A stretch of DNA of 64,000 nucleotides from a gamma proteobacterium HTCC2207 (GCA_000153445.1 CH672396.1:559878-623877); one strand, 5' to 3'; shown: positions 1 to 9,039, counted from the first letter of the stretch. The notes: generated from the sequence alone by a model not told the origin. Numbers and translations are program-made.

Positions 1-1
1 G

Positions 2-250
2 CCCGCTGACCTCATTATTATCGGACGTTTAATTGATAGATCATTTTTGGGTTTAAAGCCTAATAAAACGGTTATTGCCATGCGTAACAAATCGTCTTTT
101 AGGCGTTATTGAATCTGGCGAGGTGCAAAACTGCTCTACCAAGCTAAAATAAATCAAAAAGATACTGATGCCCTGAGAATAACTATTACAGAGTATCCAT
201 CAGTATTCCTTGGTTCACATGGGGTGTACATTCTTGTACGCGATATTTAA
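2..250 (+). pseudogene. Possible broken 3' end of an unrecognised gene
   Basis: From the window edge a frame stays open for 36 codons, reaches TGA at 110-112, and then continues in the same frame for another 45 codons to TAA at 248-250. I do not recognise the peptide. It could be the C-terminal end of a gene stopping at 112, or a gene interrupted by a nonsense mutation. The stretch 113-306 otherwise holds only a 9-bp inverted repeat (162-170 with 198-206) and no clear gene. An open run of 45 codons can arise by chance, so this is weak. Confidence 0.25.
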
Positions 251-306
251 CAAGGAACTATAGGTTCCTACTCGACGGGCATCAATACCGTTGGTCGGTT
301 TCCGTG

Positions 307-843
307 CTAGCGCAACTTCTCCGGCGTAAAACTCAAATTCTTTTCACCCGAATCCCAAGTCACCTCCCCATCCTGCAAGCTAATCTGCACATCCATATTC
401 CGCTGCACAAGCTTGGATAGAGCTTCAGTAGTCTCTGTGTCTATATGAAAAACACTAATATTCTTAAACCGTGCAAGAGGAGCTTCCATCTGCTTCCACC
501 ACATCTCGGCGGAGCCGCTGCCATAGGTGTAAACAATCACTTGCTGCGATCGTCCACTGGCTTTCTTAAGGCGTTTTTCACTGGGCAGGCCCAGTTCAAT
601 CCAGAGTTCGATATCGTCGCTCAGGCTTTTTTGCCAGAGGTCCGGTTCGTCGTCGGTGCTAAGGCCTTTGGTGAAGGTTAGGCTTTCGCTGGCTTGGAGG
701 GCGAAAACTAGAAGACGAACCATTAGGCGTTCGTCTGTTTCGGAGGGATGTTGCGCTAAGGTGAGGCTGTGCTGTTGGTAGTAGTGGCGGTCCATATCGA
801 TGACATTAAGTTCTGCTTTGCAGATGCGTGCGCTGAGTGCCAT
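307..843 (-). CDS. yaeQ: YaeQ family protein
   Basis: This 178-residue protein matches the YaeQ family in length (about 180) and sequence style. It opens with a short Met-Ala-Leu-Ser segment and has the family's conserved middle region with a WIELGLPSEKRLKKA segment near residues 81-95. YaeQ proteins have a PD-(D/E)XK nuclease-like fold. Their cellular role is not settled; an early link to RfaH suppression was not upheld. It is followed on the same strand by the small cysteine protein's stop 80 bp upstream, so the two may or may not be co-transcribed. The identification is firm at family level only. Confidence 0.85.
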   Translation of the reverse strand: MALSARICKAELNVIDMDRHYYQQHSLTLAQHPSETDERLMVRLLVFALQASESLTFTKGLSTDDEPDLWQKSLSDDIELWIELGLPSEKRLKKASGRSQQVIVYTYGSGSAEMWWKQMEAPLARFKNISVFHIDTETTEALSKLVQRNMDVQISLQDGEVTWDSGEKNLSFTPEKLR

Positions 844-923
844 GTGGACCTGACCTTTTACCTAATGGGTGAGCGCGCCAGTGTAGCCTAAGTCTGTGGT
901 GATTGGTGGACTGTGATTGGCTG

Positions 924-1118
924 TTAGAAGCCGTCGTCTTCCTGAGTCACTTGGACACTGACATAGTCGCCTTGGACCTCGGTTTGAATCAGTATGGGGC
1001 GGCAGCAGACGGAGCAGTCTTCGGTGTAGAGTTGTGACTCTGAGGGGTCCACGAGGACCGTGATGCTCTCCCAACAGAAGGGGCAGGTGATCTGTTCTTC
1101 GTGGAGTTGAAAGTGCAT
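924..1118 (-). CDS. CPXCG-motif cysteine-rich small protein
   Basis: This 64-residue protein has a CPFC motif at residues 12-15 and a second cysteine cluster at 35, 38 and 39 (CSVCC), followed by an acidic C-terminus. The spacing suggests a small zinc ribbon. It belongs to the widespread CPXCG-motif family of short gammaproteobacterial proteins with no known function. It lies 26 bp downstream of the 3-hydroxyisobutyryl-CoA hydrolase start on the same strand order, so it is upstream of yaeQ and just after the hydrolase gene in the direction of transcription. Confidence 0.8.
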   Translation of the reverse strand: MHFQLHEEQITCPFCWESITVLVDPSESQLYTEDCSVCCRPILIQTEVQGDYVSVQVTQEDDGF

Positions 1119-1143
1119 AACTGATCCTATTGGTGCCTACTAA

Positions 1144-2244
1144 TTAGTCTAGATCTTTGAGCGGATGCTGCTCCTCTGACCAGGGGCTGCTGAAAAACGG
1201 CTCGACCATATCGCGGGTAATATCTTCTATACGGGCTGGCTTCCAGATTGGCGCATGGTCTTTGTCGACGGCCAGTGCGCGGATACCCTCTACGGTTTCA
1301 CTGCTGGTGCCGCTGCGGCCCAAATGCTCTGTGTGGAAGCAGTGGTGGACTATATTGCGCTCCATGCGCAGGTCGTCGGCCATGGTGAGTTGGCGGCCGC
1401 GACGGATCTGTTCGAGGCTCACATGCAACATAAGCGGTGACCGTTGACGCAGGCAGGCCAATGTCTTTGATGCCCATTCGCCGTCCGCTTGTTCTAGGGC
1501 GTTGATCATGTCCATTACTGTGGGTAGTGCAAAAATGCTGTCGATCTGTGGGTCTTGCCATGCGGGTGCGGTGACCGGTGAGGGTAGGCTGACGAGATCA
1601 GAGAGTTGCTCGAAGCGCTCTATGGCGCTGAGCTCGGTGTTGGCGGTGAGGCTGTCCCAGAGATCGGGCATGGAGTCGCTGGCGACTAGGCCGTCGGCAA
1701 GATCTGCTGCAAGGGCGTCGCCGCCGACTAGCATCTGTCCTGTTAGGGCAAGGTATTCACCTAGGTGACCGGGACAGCGGCTTAGGAAAAAACCGCCGCC
1801 GACATCGGGGAAGAGGCCGATATTGGTCTCTGGCATGGCCATCTTGGTGCGCTCGCTAACGATTCGCAGGTCGGCGCCCTGTGCCAGGCCCATGCCGCCT
1901 CCCATAATCACGCCGTCCATAAAGGCGACGTAGGGTTTTGGGTAGCTGTAGAGTAAATTATTAAGACTGTATTCCGCCGTGAAAAACGCTTCTAGGGCAG
2001 GGTCTTCGGCGATGGCGGCATCGTGAAAAAAGCGGATATCACCACCGGCACAGAAGGCGCCAAATACGCCGCGTTTGTTGCTGCCGCGGATGGCGACGAC
2101 GTCTACGCTGGCATCGTCGCGAAAGTCTGTGAACACTGCGGTGAGGTCGATAACCATCTGCAGTGACAGGGCATTTAAGGCTTCGGGGCGGTCTAGGGTG
2201 ATAAGGCCGACGCCGGCAACGATCTCGCTTTGAATTTGGCTCAA
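1144..2244 (-). CDS. 3-hydroxyisobutyryl-CoA hydrolase (enoyl-CoA hydratase family)
   Basis: The 366-residue protein is a crotonase-fold enzyme of the hydrolase subgroup, which is longer than ordinary enoyl-CoA hydratases (about 260). Oxyanion-hole segments are visible: FCAGGD at 64-69 and GVIMGGGMG at 111-119, followed by MPETNIGLFPDVGG at 137-150, whose Glu and Asp are the expected catalytic residues of this subgroup. It would release 3-hydroxyisobutyrate from its CoA ester in valine breakdown. No other valine-degradation gene is next to it, so enoyl-CoA hydratase activity on another substrate remains possible. Confidence 0.88.
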   Translation of the reverse strand: MSQIQSEIVAGVGLITLDRPEALNALSLQMVIDLTAVFTDFRDDASVDVVAIRGSNKRGVFGAFCAGGDIRFFHDAAIAEDPALEAFFTAEYSLNNLLYSYPKPYVAFMDGVIMGGGMGLAQGADLRIVSERTKMAMPETNIGLFPDVGGGFFLSRCPGHLGEYLALTGQMLVGGDALAADLADGLVASDSMPDLWDSLTANTELSAIERFEQLSDLVSLPSPVTAPAWQDPQIDSIFALPTVMDMINALEQADGEWASKTLACLRQRSPLMLHVSLEQIRRGRQLTMADDLRMERNIVHHCFHTEHLGRSGTSSETVEGIRALAVDKDHAPIWKPARIEDITRDMVEPFFSSPWSEEQHPLKDLD

Positions 2245-2279
2245 GGGGTAATTCTCCTGGCGGTGCTTTTGATGACAAT

Positions 2280-2316
2280 ATTAATAACGCTATTAATCAC
2301 ACTATTGATAACGCTA
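2280..2316. repeat. AT-rich inverted and direct repeat upstream of the hydrolase gene
   Basis: ATTAATA at 2280-2286 and TATTAAT at 2291-2297 form a perfect 7-bp inverted repeat around ACGC. The 13-bp unit ATTAATAACGCTA (2280-2292) recurs with one change at 2304-2316. The cluster sits 36-72 bp upstream of the hydrolase start codon, a position suitable for an operator. No regulator is identified. Confidence 0.4.
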
Positions 2317-2341
2317 TGTATTAAAAGTATTGGCAAGCAGC

Positions 2342-2378
2342 AAAAAACAAAACCGCCCAACAGTGGCCTATTGAGCGG
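2342..2378 (-). terminator. Rho-independent terminator of the crt-blh-idi operon
   Basis: Read on the minus strand, CCGCTCAA (2378-2371) pairs with TTGGGCGG (2360-2353) with one G-U type mismatch around a 10-nt loop, followed by a T-rich run (2352-2342). It lies about 80 bp after the idi stop codon and marks the end of the carotenoid/retinal operon. Confidence 0.8.
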
Positions 2379-2460
2379 CTAGATATATATAGCAGTAGCT
2401 AGTTTAAACGGTTGTGAAATCTGCAGCTAGCGCTGTTTTGATTCCCACCCTATGGATTTT

Positions 2461-3468
2461 TTAGATTGACAGCAGGGGAGCTGATTGCAATCTTTTGAGA
2501 TTGGCACTGCCGGTTAAAAACATCGCCCAGCGCAGTTGTTCACGAAAGATTTCAATCTTTTCAATTACCGCGTCTGTGGATTCCAGCGCGGGCTGCAAAA
2601 ACGGCTGTGCCATGGCGCTCATATTGGCACCGAGTCGCAGGCTGCGAGCTATATCCAGTCCATCTCGAAGTCCACCAGAGGCAATCAGGCCAAGCTGACT
2701 GGATTGGCTGCGCACCTGGGGAATCAGTTGCGCAGTGTCCATGCCCCAGTCGATAAAAGGCGCGGCGATCTGCTGTTCGCGCGTTTGTTGGATGCGCGCA
2801 CTTTCGATGCTGGCCCAGCTGGTGCCGCCGCGACCGGCGATTTCAATCCAGCTGACACCCACATCAATTAGGCGCTGAGCAGAGCTTGGACCAATACCTG
2901 AGCCCACTTCTTTGATAATCACTGGCACACTCAGGGTGGCGCAGCATTCTTCGATGGCGGCGAGCACACCACGCCAATCGCGATCGCCGTCAGGTTGCAC
3001 TAGCTCTTGTAGAGGATTGAGATGGATAATCATGGCATTGGCTTCGATGCTGTCCACCGCGCGCTGGGCTAATTCGACGCCATGTTGCTGCAGTTGAGTG
3101 CCGCCAAGATTGCCCAACAGTATCGCCTTGGGTGCCCAGCGGCGCACATCTTGGGCAAGTCCATCTTGCAATGCGGCGCGCTGCGATCCCACTGCCATAG
3201 GAATCTGCGCTTGCTCGGCAGCTTCCGCGAGATGACGGTTGATAGATTCGCCGTGCTCACAGCCGCCGGTCATGGCGCCAATAATCAGTGGAGCCGAACA
3301 GTATTGGTTGAGAAATATCGCCGAACAGTCCACTTCGCTCACTAGTAGTTCTGGCAGTGCATTGTGTTCGAATTGAATTCGATCAAAGCCGGCACTTAAA
3401 GCCCCTTGGTGCTCGGCTTGCAGCGCCAAATTAATATGGTCAGCTTTGCGTTGGCTTATCTCAGTCAT
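2461..3468 (-). CDS. idi: Type 2 isopentenyl-diphosphate delta-isomerase
   Basis: This 335-residue protein is the FMN-dependent type 2 isomerase (Fni), which interconverts isopentenyl and dimethylallyl diphosphate and so supplies both C5 units to CrtE. The N-terminal RKADHINLAL segment, the GAMTGG motif and the VIIKEVGSGIG strand are typical. The ATG at 3468 is chosen because the family begins just before RKADHI; it overlaps the blh end by 8 bp, showing translational coupling. A longer reading from TTG at 3546 adds a non-family N-terminus. It is the last gene of the operon, followed by a terminator. Confidence 0.93.
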   Translation of the reverse strand: MTEISQRKADHINLALQAEHQGALSAGFDRIQFEHNALPELLVSEVDCSAIFLNQYCSAPLIIGAMTGGCEHGESINRHLAEAAEQAQIPMAVGSQRAALQDGLAQDVRRWAPKAILLGNLGGTQLQQHGVELAQRAVDSIEANAMIIHLNPLQELVQPDGDRDWRGVLAAIEECCATLSVPVIIKEVGSGIGPSSAQRLIDVGVSWIEIAGRGGTSWASIESARIQQTREQQIAAPFIDWGMDTAQLIPQVRSQSSQLGLIASGGLRDGLDIARSLRLGANMSAMAQPFLQPALESTDAVIEKIEIFREQLRWAMFLTGSANLKRLQSAPLLSI

Positions 3469-4363
3469 GTTGCTGGTCTTCTTGTTGTTGCCCGTGAATA
3501 AAATCAACCAGCACCATATGGGGCACTGTGAGTGCGGCGAGGCCAATAAAGGTCAACTGTAAAAGCGCCGGAGTTATAGCTGTTACGGATGCCGAGGCGG
3601 TGTCGGTCTGCAAGACAAAATAAACTCCTGCGGCAGCGTAGGCCAGCAGGCTATAAATTAGCGTTTCATTGGCGCTGCGGCGGCGATCTGCCTGGGCAAT
3701 ATTGCGCCAGATACGCTGCATATGGCTGCGACTGTGCCAGAGACAAAAATACAGTGCAAAGCTGACTAGAGGCGGCAGCAGATAAGCCAGTGCAATCAAT
3801 ACTGACAGGCTGAGCAGTGACTTGCGCCAGCGCGGTTGGTAAATGCTGTAGATAACATAGGCGAATAGGCAGGCAGCCCAGGGCAGTCGCAACTGATTAA
3901 TTTGCTTGACTAGCCAGAGGCTGCTTTCGGTCCCTACCAAGGCTGCAAACAGCGGCTCTACCGAGCTACTTTGCAAAACCGGTATAGCGATCACCACTAG
4001 GCCGCCGTGAGCAATCAGCGGCACCCAAGCGTCTTTTGACGAGGGCGGGCTTATATGCCGAATATCGCTGCTGCCAAAGTGCAGCGCTGAGATGACCAGA
4101 AAAAATATTAGGCTGGGCAGCGGATACAACCACCAGAGGCCGGCAACGCTGGCAGCCAACAGCAAATACAAAATATGAAACAGCATCCATGGCAGTGTGC
4201 CGCTGGGCCAGCCGACGCGTCGTGCTACTGCGCCATCGAGACCGCCGTGGGGCACGCCGATTATTAGAATCGCCGCAATCGCTATAAGCGATGCATTGGA
4301 TAAGAGAGCTAAGTCAGGCACTTTTATGCTGCCCCAGTAATTGCTTTGAAACCTGTTTGGCAC
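3461..4363 (-). CDS. blh: Beta-carotene 15,15'-dioxygenase, Brp/Blh family
   Basis: This integral membrane enzyme cleaves beta-carotene into two retinal molecules, the chromophore of proteorhodopsin. It is hydrophobic throughout and carries the histidines expected to hold iron: H39 in the PHGGLDG motif, H95 in SALHFGSSD, and H210/H214 in WHSRSH. The length (300) fits the family. The GTG at 4363 overlaps crtY by 50 bp; a second GTG at 4321, 14 codons in, overlaps the crtY stop by only 8 bp and is an equally good start. It lies between crtY and idi in the operon. Confidence 0.93.
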   Translation of the reverse strand: MPNRFQSNYWGSIKVPDLALLSNASLIAIAAILIIGVPHGGLDGAVARRVGWPSGTLPWMLFHILYLLLAASVAGLWWLYPLPSLIFFLVISALHFGSSDIRHISPPSSKDAWVPLIAHGGLVVIAIPVLQSSSVEPLFAALVGTESSLWLVKQINQLRLPWAACLFAYVIYSIYQPRWRKSLLSLSVLIALAYLLPPLVSFALYFCLWHSRSHMQRIWRNIAQADRRRSANETLIYSLLAYAAAGVYFVLQTDTASASVTAITPALLQLTFIGLAALTVPHMVLVDFIHGQQQEDQQHD

Positions 4364-5519
4364 TTTGTTTTACCGTCTCTTTTAAAAACGGCAACTTAGG
4401 CATGGCGGCTATCACCCTCAGCCAATCACCTGTTGTGGCCTGGCCGAGCATAAAGCGCGCAAATTCATCGCCATTTAAGGCCTTGGCCATATCCATATAC
4501 AACGACACGGCGAGATCGGGACGGCTCAGTAGCACGCCATTAAAAATACTATCCATCGCGGTGAGGCGGCTGGAAATAGGGGTGGGAACGGCCATGTTGC
4601 CCTGAGCAATGCCTGCAGCCAGTTGGCTTATCTGCTGCTGAATATGCTGAAAGGCGTAACCTGAAGAACGCCGCACCGCGCCGCTCGCTGCGCCAATCGT
4701 GGCGATTAGTGGCTGTGGCCCCAAAGATTCTGAGGATTCTGATGATATTGGAGATGCCGCAATATCCGGATCGGTCTCGATTGTATCCATGGGAATCACA
4801 CCCATTTCCTCACAGAGAAATTCTCCGATTTCAATATTATTGTCTCGCAACCAACCTTTGATGGCATCACGATACCAGTCTTGGGTTTCCATTCGGCCTG
4901 AAATCAATGTTGATTCGATCAGCAGGTGATGGTCCGAGAAGGGTAGGGCATAAATAAAGTGTAATCCCCGTGACTGATCGACGCGGAAGTCCATCAGGGT
5001 GGCCATATCAGGGTCTTTGATGGGCTCTTTGGTCGTGATCTCCCAGCCGAGAAAGTGTTGCCGCAAGGTGCTGTAGCCGATTTCAGGCGGGCGACTGTCA
5101 TAGACGGTCTTGGCGCTATAGCGACCCTGCTCGGTTTCGATAATGGTTTCGGACTGCTGTGGGTGCAGAGCTTTAACCGAATCTTCAATTAAGCTTACAG
5201 GCTCGCGTAACTGTGCGGCACGGTCGAGTAGATAATCTGCTGAGCTAAGGCTGAGGTAACTGTATTGATTACTGCTATGGACCACTCGGCGAGTTTCATC
5301 GACCAGTTGCCAGCGACGCCAGCGACCTTTAGTGGAATGGGCTAATTGCTCAGTTTGTTGATCCAGAGCCCAGAGTCCCCAGCTACAGTCACGCTGTTGT
5401 ACGGTCTGAGGTTCAATCACTACTGTGCTCGGTGGGTTATCCTGAGCTGCAAGCTGCGCTGCCAGGGTTAGCCCAGCATTGCCGCCGCCAATAATGGCGA
5501 TATCAAACTCAGTCGACAC
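4314..5519 (-). CDS. crtY: Lycopene beta-cyclase
   Basis: The 401-residue protein is a CrtY-type cyclase that closes both ends of lycopene to give beta-carotene. It has an N-terminal dinucleotide-binding motif (IIGGGNAG, residues 9-16) and the FLGWEI segment characteristic of CrtY cyclases. It overlaps crtB by 11 bp upstream and blh downstream. No carotenoid ketolase or hydroxylase lies nearby, so beta-carotene is the apparent end product before cleavage. Confidence 0.92.
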   Translation of the reverse strand: MSTEFDIAIIGGGNAGLTLAAQLAAQDNPPSTVVIEPQTVQQRDCSWGLWALDQQTEQLAHSTKGRWRRWQLVDETRRVVHSSNQYSYLSLSSADYLLDRAAQLREPVSLIEDSVKALHPQQSETIIETEQGRYSAKTVYDSRPPEIGYSTLRQHFLGWEITTKEPIKDPDMATLMDFRVDQSRGLHFIYALPFSDHHLLIESTLISGRMETQDWYRDAIKGWLRDNNIEIGEFLCEEMGVIPMDTIETDPDIAASPISSESSESLGPQPLIATIGAASGAVRRSSGYAFQHIQQQISQLAAGIAQGNMAVPTPISSRLTAMDSIFNGVLLSRPDLAVSLYMDMAKALNGDEFARFMLGQATTGDWLRVIAAMPKLPFLKETVKQSAKQVSKQLLGQHKSA

Positions 5520-6420
5520 CGGCTAATCCCTTTAAATCTTTGTGCAGATTGGCCTGATGCTCCGGCACTCTGTTCGGGCTCAGACCGGACAAGAGGTCAA
5601 TCACGCTAGTGATACTTAGGCGCGCTTTGGTAATCTTGTTCACCACAGTGCGGCCACGCCACCACTGCAGTCCGCCGCGTTTAAGCTGGTGGCCAATCTG
5701 ACCGTAAACTCGCAACGCGACAATAATTGAGAATCTGCTGCGCCAGGGCAATAGGTGAATGCCAATCAGGGCGCTGGCGTAATAGCGATCCGCCAACTCT
5801 AACAGCTGATTGATGCCAGCGGCTACTGGCAGGTGACAGTTATTGGCCGCCATAGCAATAGTCTCTGGACTAAGTGGCGCATCAAACCAATTGGCAGGCA
5901 GATAGCGACGATCCATCTTGGCATCTTCGAGCACATCACGCGCAATATTGGTGAGCTGCATGGCAATGCCCAAATCAATGGCAAAGCTATCGGCACGGGG
6001 GTGTTGGCAATTGAGTACCCGGCACATCATCAGCCCGACGGTGCCAGCTACGGCATGGCAGTAGCGCAGCAGTTCGGCCTCGGTTTCAAGTGCAGTGGGA
6101 TGTTGGTCCCTGAGCATACCGTCGAGTAGTTCACCGGCGGCTTTAAGGGGAATGTTGGCTTCTCCCGCCAGAGCGATAAAAGCCTCGAGCTCGGGAATGG
6201 TTGCAATTGCAGGGTGTTGAGGGTCGATTAATCCGGCGCGAATATCTTCCAGAGAGTCGAGCCTGTCGGGCAGGTCGCCATCGGCTAGATCATCGACAAA
6301 GCGGCAAAATTGATAGAGACGTGCGGCGCGATCTGCCAACTCCGAGCCGAGAAACAGGCTGGCCCAATAGAACGATTTACCGTTTCGGGCGAGAACCTGC
6401 TTGGCCTGAGAGTTTTGCAT
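5509..6420 (-). CDS. crtB: 15-cis-phytoene synthase
   Basis: This 303-residue enzyme joins two geranylgeranyl diphosphates into phytoene. Both Asp-rich metal-binding motifs are present: DDLAD at 43-47 and DVLED at 162-166. The length is normal for bacterial CrtB. It starts 3 bp after the crtI stop codon and overlaps crtY by 11 bp, so crtI, crtB and crtY are almost certainly translated from one message. Confidence 0.94.
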   Translation of the reverse strand: MQNSQAKQVLARNGKSFYWASLFLGSELADRAARLYQFCRFVDDLADGDLPDRLDSLEDIRAGLIDPQHPAIATIPELEAFIALAGEANIPLKAAGELLDGMLRDQHPTALETEAELLRYCHAVAGTVGLMMCRVLNCQHPRADSFAIDLGIAMQLTNIARDVLEDAKMDRRYLPANWFDAPLSPETIAMAANNCHLPVAAGINQLLELADRYYASALIGIHLLPWRSRFSIIVALRVYGQIGHQLKRGGLQWWRGRTVVNKITKARLSITSVIDLLSGLSPNRVPEHQANLHKDLKGLAGVD

Positions 6421-6423
6421 GGA

Positions 6424-7926
6424 TTATCCGCCGGAACCCACCTCGACCCCGGTCAAGAGCTCTTCAACCACTTTGGCTGAGCTGACCACGCCCGGCAGTC
6501 CGGCGCCCGGGTGAGTGCCGGCGCCGACAAAGTAAAGGTTGGAGATAGCGCGGTCGCGGTTATGAAAACGAAACCAGGCGGACTGTGTGAGGCGTGGTTC
6601 TATGGAGAAGCCGGCGCCATGCATAGAGCGATAATCCTTGGCGAAATCTTCTGGGGTCATCCAAAACACTTCTTCGATCACTGAGGACAGCTCTGGCAAT
6701 ATGGTTTCTTCCAGAGACTGCACAATTCGGTCGCGCAGCTTTGGTCCTTCAGTTTCCCAGTTAACATCGCCGAGCAAATTCGGCACTGGGCAGAGCACGT
6801 AAAAAGATTCACAGCCCTCTGGCGCAAAGCTTGTGTCCGTGGCCGTGGGTCTATGTACATAGAGTGAATAGTCTTCACTCATGGTTTTGTGATCGAAGAT
6901 CTCGGTGAGCAATTCCTTAAATCGTGGTCCCATCCAAATGCTGTGGTGCGCCACATCGGGATAGAGTTTACGAGTACCGAAATAGAGCACATAGAGGCCC
7001 ATGGAATACTGTTTTTTGATGGTCGGCAGGCTGAAGGTTTTTTTCGCCGGCAGCAGATGTTTGTAGCAGGTCTCGGGATCGCCGCCAAACACAACAATGT
7101 CAGCGTTTAAGGTTTCCCCTGAATTCATACGCACGCCGGTGGCGCGTTTGCCGTCGAGGATAATCTCATCAACATCGGCACCCATTTGGAGCTTGATGCC
7201 TTGGCGCTCCATCAACTTGCCTAATTCTTCCACTAGTTTGCCGGTACCGCCCATACAAAAGAACACACCCCAGCGCCGCTCGAGATAGTGAATCAATGTG
7301 TAAATTGCCGTGGTTTTAAAGGGATTGCCACCGACTAATAGGGGGTGAATGGAAAACGCCTGACGAATAAGCGGATGCTTGAGGTGGCTGTTAACCATTT
7401 GCGACACGCTGCGATAGCACTTCAGCATCAGCAGTGCGGGAATCTGTTTGACCATATCCCAGACCCGAGTAAAAGGGCGGTGCACCAGCTCTTTAAAACC
7501 TACATCGTAGACCCGCTTTGATTTTTCCAGCAGCTTTAGATAGCCATCGGCGTCATCTGGGTTAAAACGGCGGATTTCAGTGAGGGTATCTTCAATCGAG
7601 GCACGGTAATCGAACTGGCTGCCGTCGGCAAAGTGAAAGCGGTAAAAGGGATCTAGGGGGACAAACTCAAGATAATCTTCGAGTTTTTCATCGAATAATT
7701 CATAGAGTTCGTCAAACAAAAAAGGTGCGGTGATAACGGTTGGGCCGGCATCGTGTCGGTAACCGCCTCGCTCAAAAACCTGGGCGCGACCGCCAAGGCT
7801 TTGTAAACGTTCTAATAAGGTGACTTCGTAGCCGATTTTGCGCAATCTCAATGCTGTGGCTATTCCGGCAAATCCTGCTCCTATGACTACTGCTCTTTGA
7901 GCGTCCTGCTGTGCGGTTTGTGTCAA
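6424..7926 (-). CDS. crtI: Phytoene desaturase
   Basis: The 500-residue CrtI introduces four double bonds into phytoene to make lycopene. It has the N-terminal FAD-binding motif GAGFAG (16-21) and the C-terminal GAGTHPGAGLPGV segment typical of CrtI enzymes. Length is normal. Its ATG overlaps the crtE stop codon by 4 bp, and crtB follows directly. Confidence 0.95.
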   Translation of the reverse strand: MTQTAQQDAQRAVVIGAGFAGIATALRLRKIGYEVTLLERLQSLGGRAQVFERGGYRHDAGPTVITAPFLFDELYELFDEKLEDYLEFVPLDPFYRFHFADGSQFDYRASIEDTLTEIRRFNPDDADGYLKLLEKSKRVYDVGFKELVHRPFTRVWDMVKQIPALLMLKCYRSVSQMVNSHLKHPLIRQAFSIHPLLVGGNPFKTTAIYTLIHYLERRWGVFFCMGGTGKLVEELGKLMERQGIKLQMGADVDEIILDGKRATGVRMNSGETLNADIVVFGGDPETCYKHLLPAKKTFSLPTIKKQYSMGLYVLYFGTRKLYPDVAHHSIWMGPRFKELLTEIFDHKTMSEDYSLYVHRPTATDTSFAPEGCESFYVLCPVPNLLGDVNWETEGPKLRDRIVQSLEETILPELSSVIEEVFWMTPEDFAKDYRSMHGAGFSIEPRLTQSAWFRFHNRDRAISNLYFVGAGTHPGAGLPGVVSSAKVVEELLTGVEVGSGG

Positions 7927-8942
7927 GCGATGTGCCCTTGGTGTTTGATAATATGAGTATTAGTGGTCATTTTTTTAACCGAGGCGACCAGCCCAGCGGT
8001 GACTGACTGCAATTCTGGAGGCACTGACAACACAAGCAGTTCCGCTTGAAGCAACCAGTAATCAACCGATTGATTAGCCTGCAAGATGACGTCACTTGAA
8101 GCAATACGTTTCTGCCATTGACTCAGTTTACTCAGATCATCGGACTGGTACCAGAGGTTAAACTCATCAGCACTGGGCCCCTGTTGAGCGAATAAACTGA
8201 CCACTAAGTTGGGTTTGCGACCGTCGAGATCACTGGAGCGCCTGCTCGAAGGAATAATATCGTCGATATCGTTGCGACCCTGATAGGCAAGGCCACAGTA
8301 TCCGACCAGTTTTTCAAGGGATTGCAGTTCTGCATTGAGCTTTTCATTTTGCTCAGCATTTAAGCCTGCGGCAATGGCGGCACCTTTGATGGGTGCAATT
8401 AGGAGTGGCGCGGTTTTACCTTTGGCAATGCGTTGCCAGTCGTCTAAATTGGCGCACTCTCGCTGGGTAATATCAGAAATTTGACCGCTGCAAGTCTCTT
8501 GCATCGCCTGAGCTAACAAGGTCACCAGCTTGCCTCCATAAAGGGCATTTCTGGCACCGAGCTCAAAGGCTTTAGCCACCATCCAGTCGCCGAGGCAGAG
8601 TGCCATATCAGCACCAAAATGCTGATGAATGCTCTCTTGACCGCGTCTATGAGTGCTGGCATCACTGATATCATCGTGTATCAGCGAGGCATTGTGCAGC
8701 AGCTCGCAAGCCGCAGCCCAATGAAGATTATCTTGTGTATTTAGACCCAGTGATACGCCACTGGTCAGCGCAAGTTGCGCACGAAAAGATTTGCCTGGAT
8801 TTTTAAAGTGGTAGCGAGCGGCTGGTGCAAGTGTGCTCTGTGCATCTGGCATTTCACGCTTATAGAGAAGCTCTAATTCTGCTAACCCGTTTAATCCGAG
8901 TGACTGGTTTGTCGAAATATTTTTAAACTTTGCTGGGGACAT
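7923..8942 (-). CDS. crtE: Geranylgeranyl diphosphate synthase
   Basis: This 339-residue trans-prenyltransferase makes the C20 precursor of carotenoids. The first Asp-rich motif is intact (DDISD, 90-94). The second is NDIDD (224-228), with Asn replacing the usual first Asp, a change that may affect rate or chain length. The ATG is preceded by AAGGG with an 8-nt gap. It is the first gene of the crtE-I-B-Y-blh-idi operon, and a GTTAC-N7-GTAAC palindrome lies 30-46 bp upstream. Confidence 0.9.
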   Translation of the reverse strand: MSPAKFKNISTNQSLGLNGLAELELLYKREMPDAQSTLAPAARYHFKNPGKSFRAQLALTSGVSLGLNTQDNLHWAAACELLHNASLIHDDISDASTHRRGQESIHQHFGADMALCLGDWMVAKAFELGARNALYGGKLVTLLAQAMQETCSGQISDITQRECANLDDWQRIAKGKTAPLLIAPIKGAAIAAGLNAEQNEKLNAELQSLEKLVGYCGLAYQGRNDIDDIIPSSRRSSDLDGRKPNLVVSLFAQQGPSADEFNLWYQSDDLSKLSQWQKRIASSDVILQANQSVDYWLLQAELLVLSVPPELQSVTAGLVASVKKMTTNTHIIKHQGHIA

Positions 8943-8971
8943 TGTGCGTACCCTTATAATTTTTATATGCC

Positions 8972-8988
8972 GTTACTTATCATGTAAC
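8972..8988. promoter_or_regulatory. GTTAC-N7-GTAAC palindrome upstream of crtE
   Basis: GTTAC (8972-8976) and GTAAC (8984-8988) form a perfect inverted repeat 30-46 bp before the crtE start, beside AT-rich -10-like segments. This size and position would suit a dimeric repressor or activator site in the crt promoter. No protein is assigned. Confidence 0.4.
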
Positions 8989-9039
8989 TTTAGTTTGTTG
9001 CTTTTGTGCTGTATCTGCCGTTGGAGAAAGAATGCGGCA

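Noticed and set aside
862..1074. Arg/Pro-rich frame over the small cysteine protein
   Set aside because: Overlaps the CPXCG gene in another frame and shows the composition of a shadow.
3469..3546. Longer idi start at TTG 3546
   Set aside because: It adds 26 residues from within blh; ATG 3468 gives the normal start with an 8-bp overlap.
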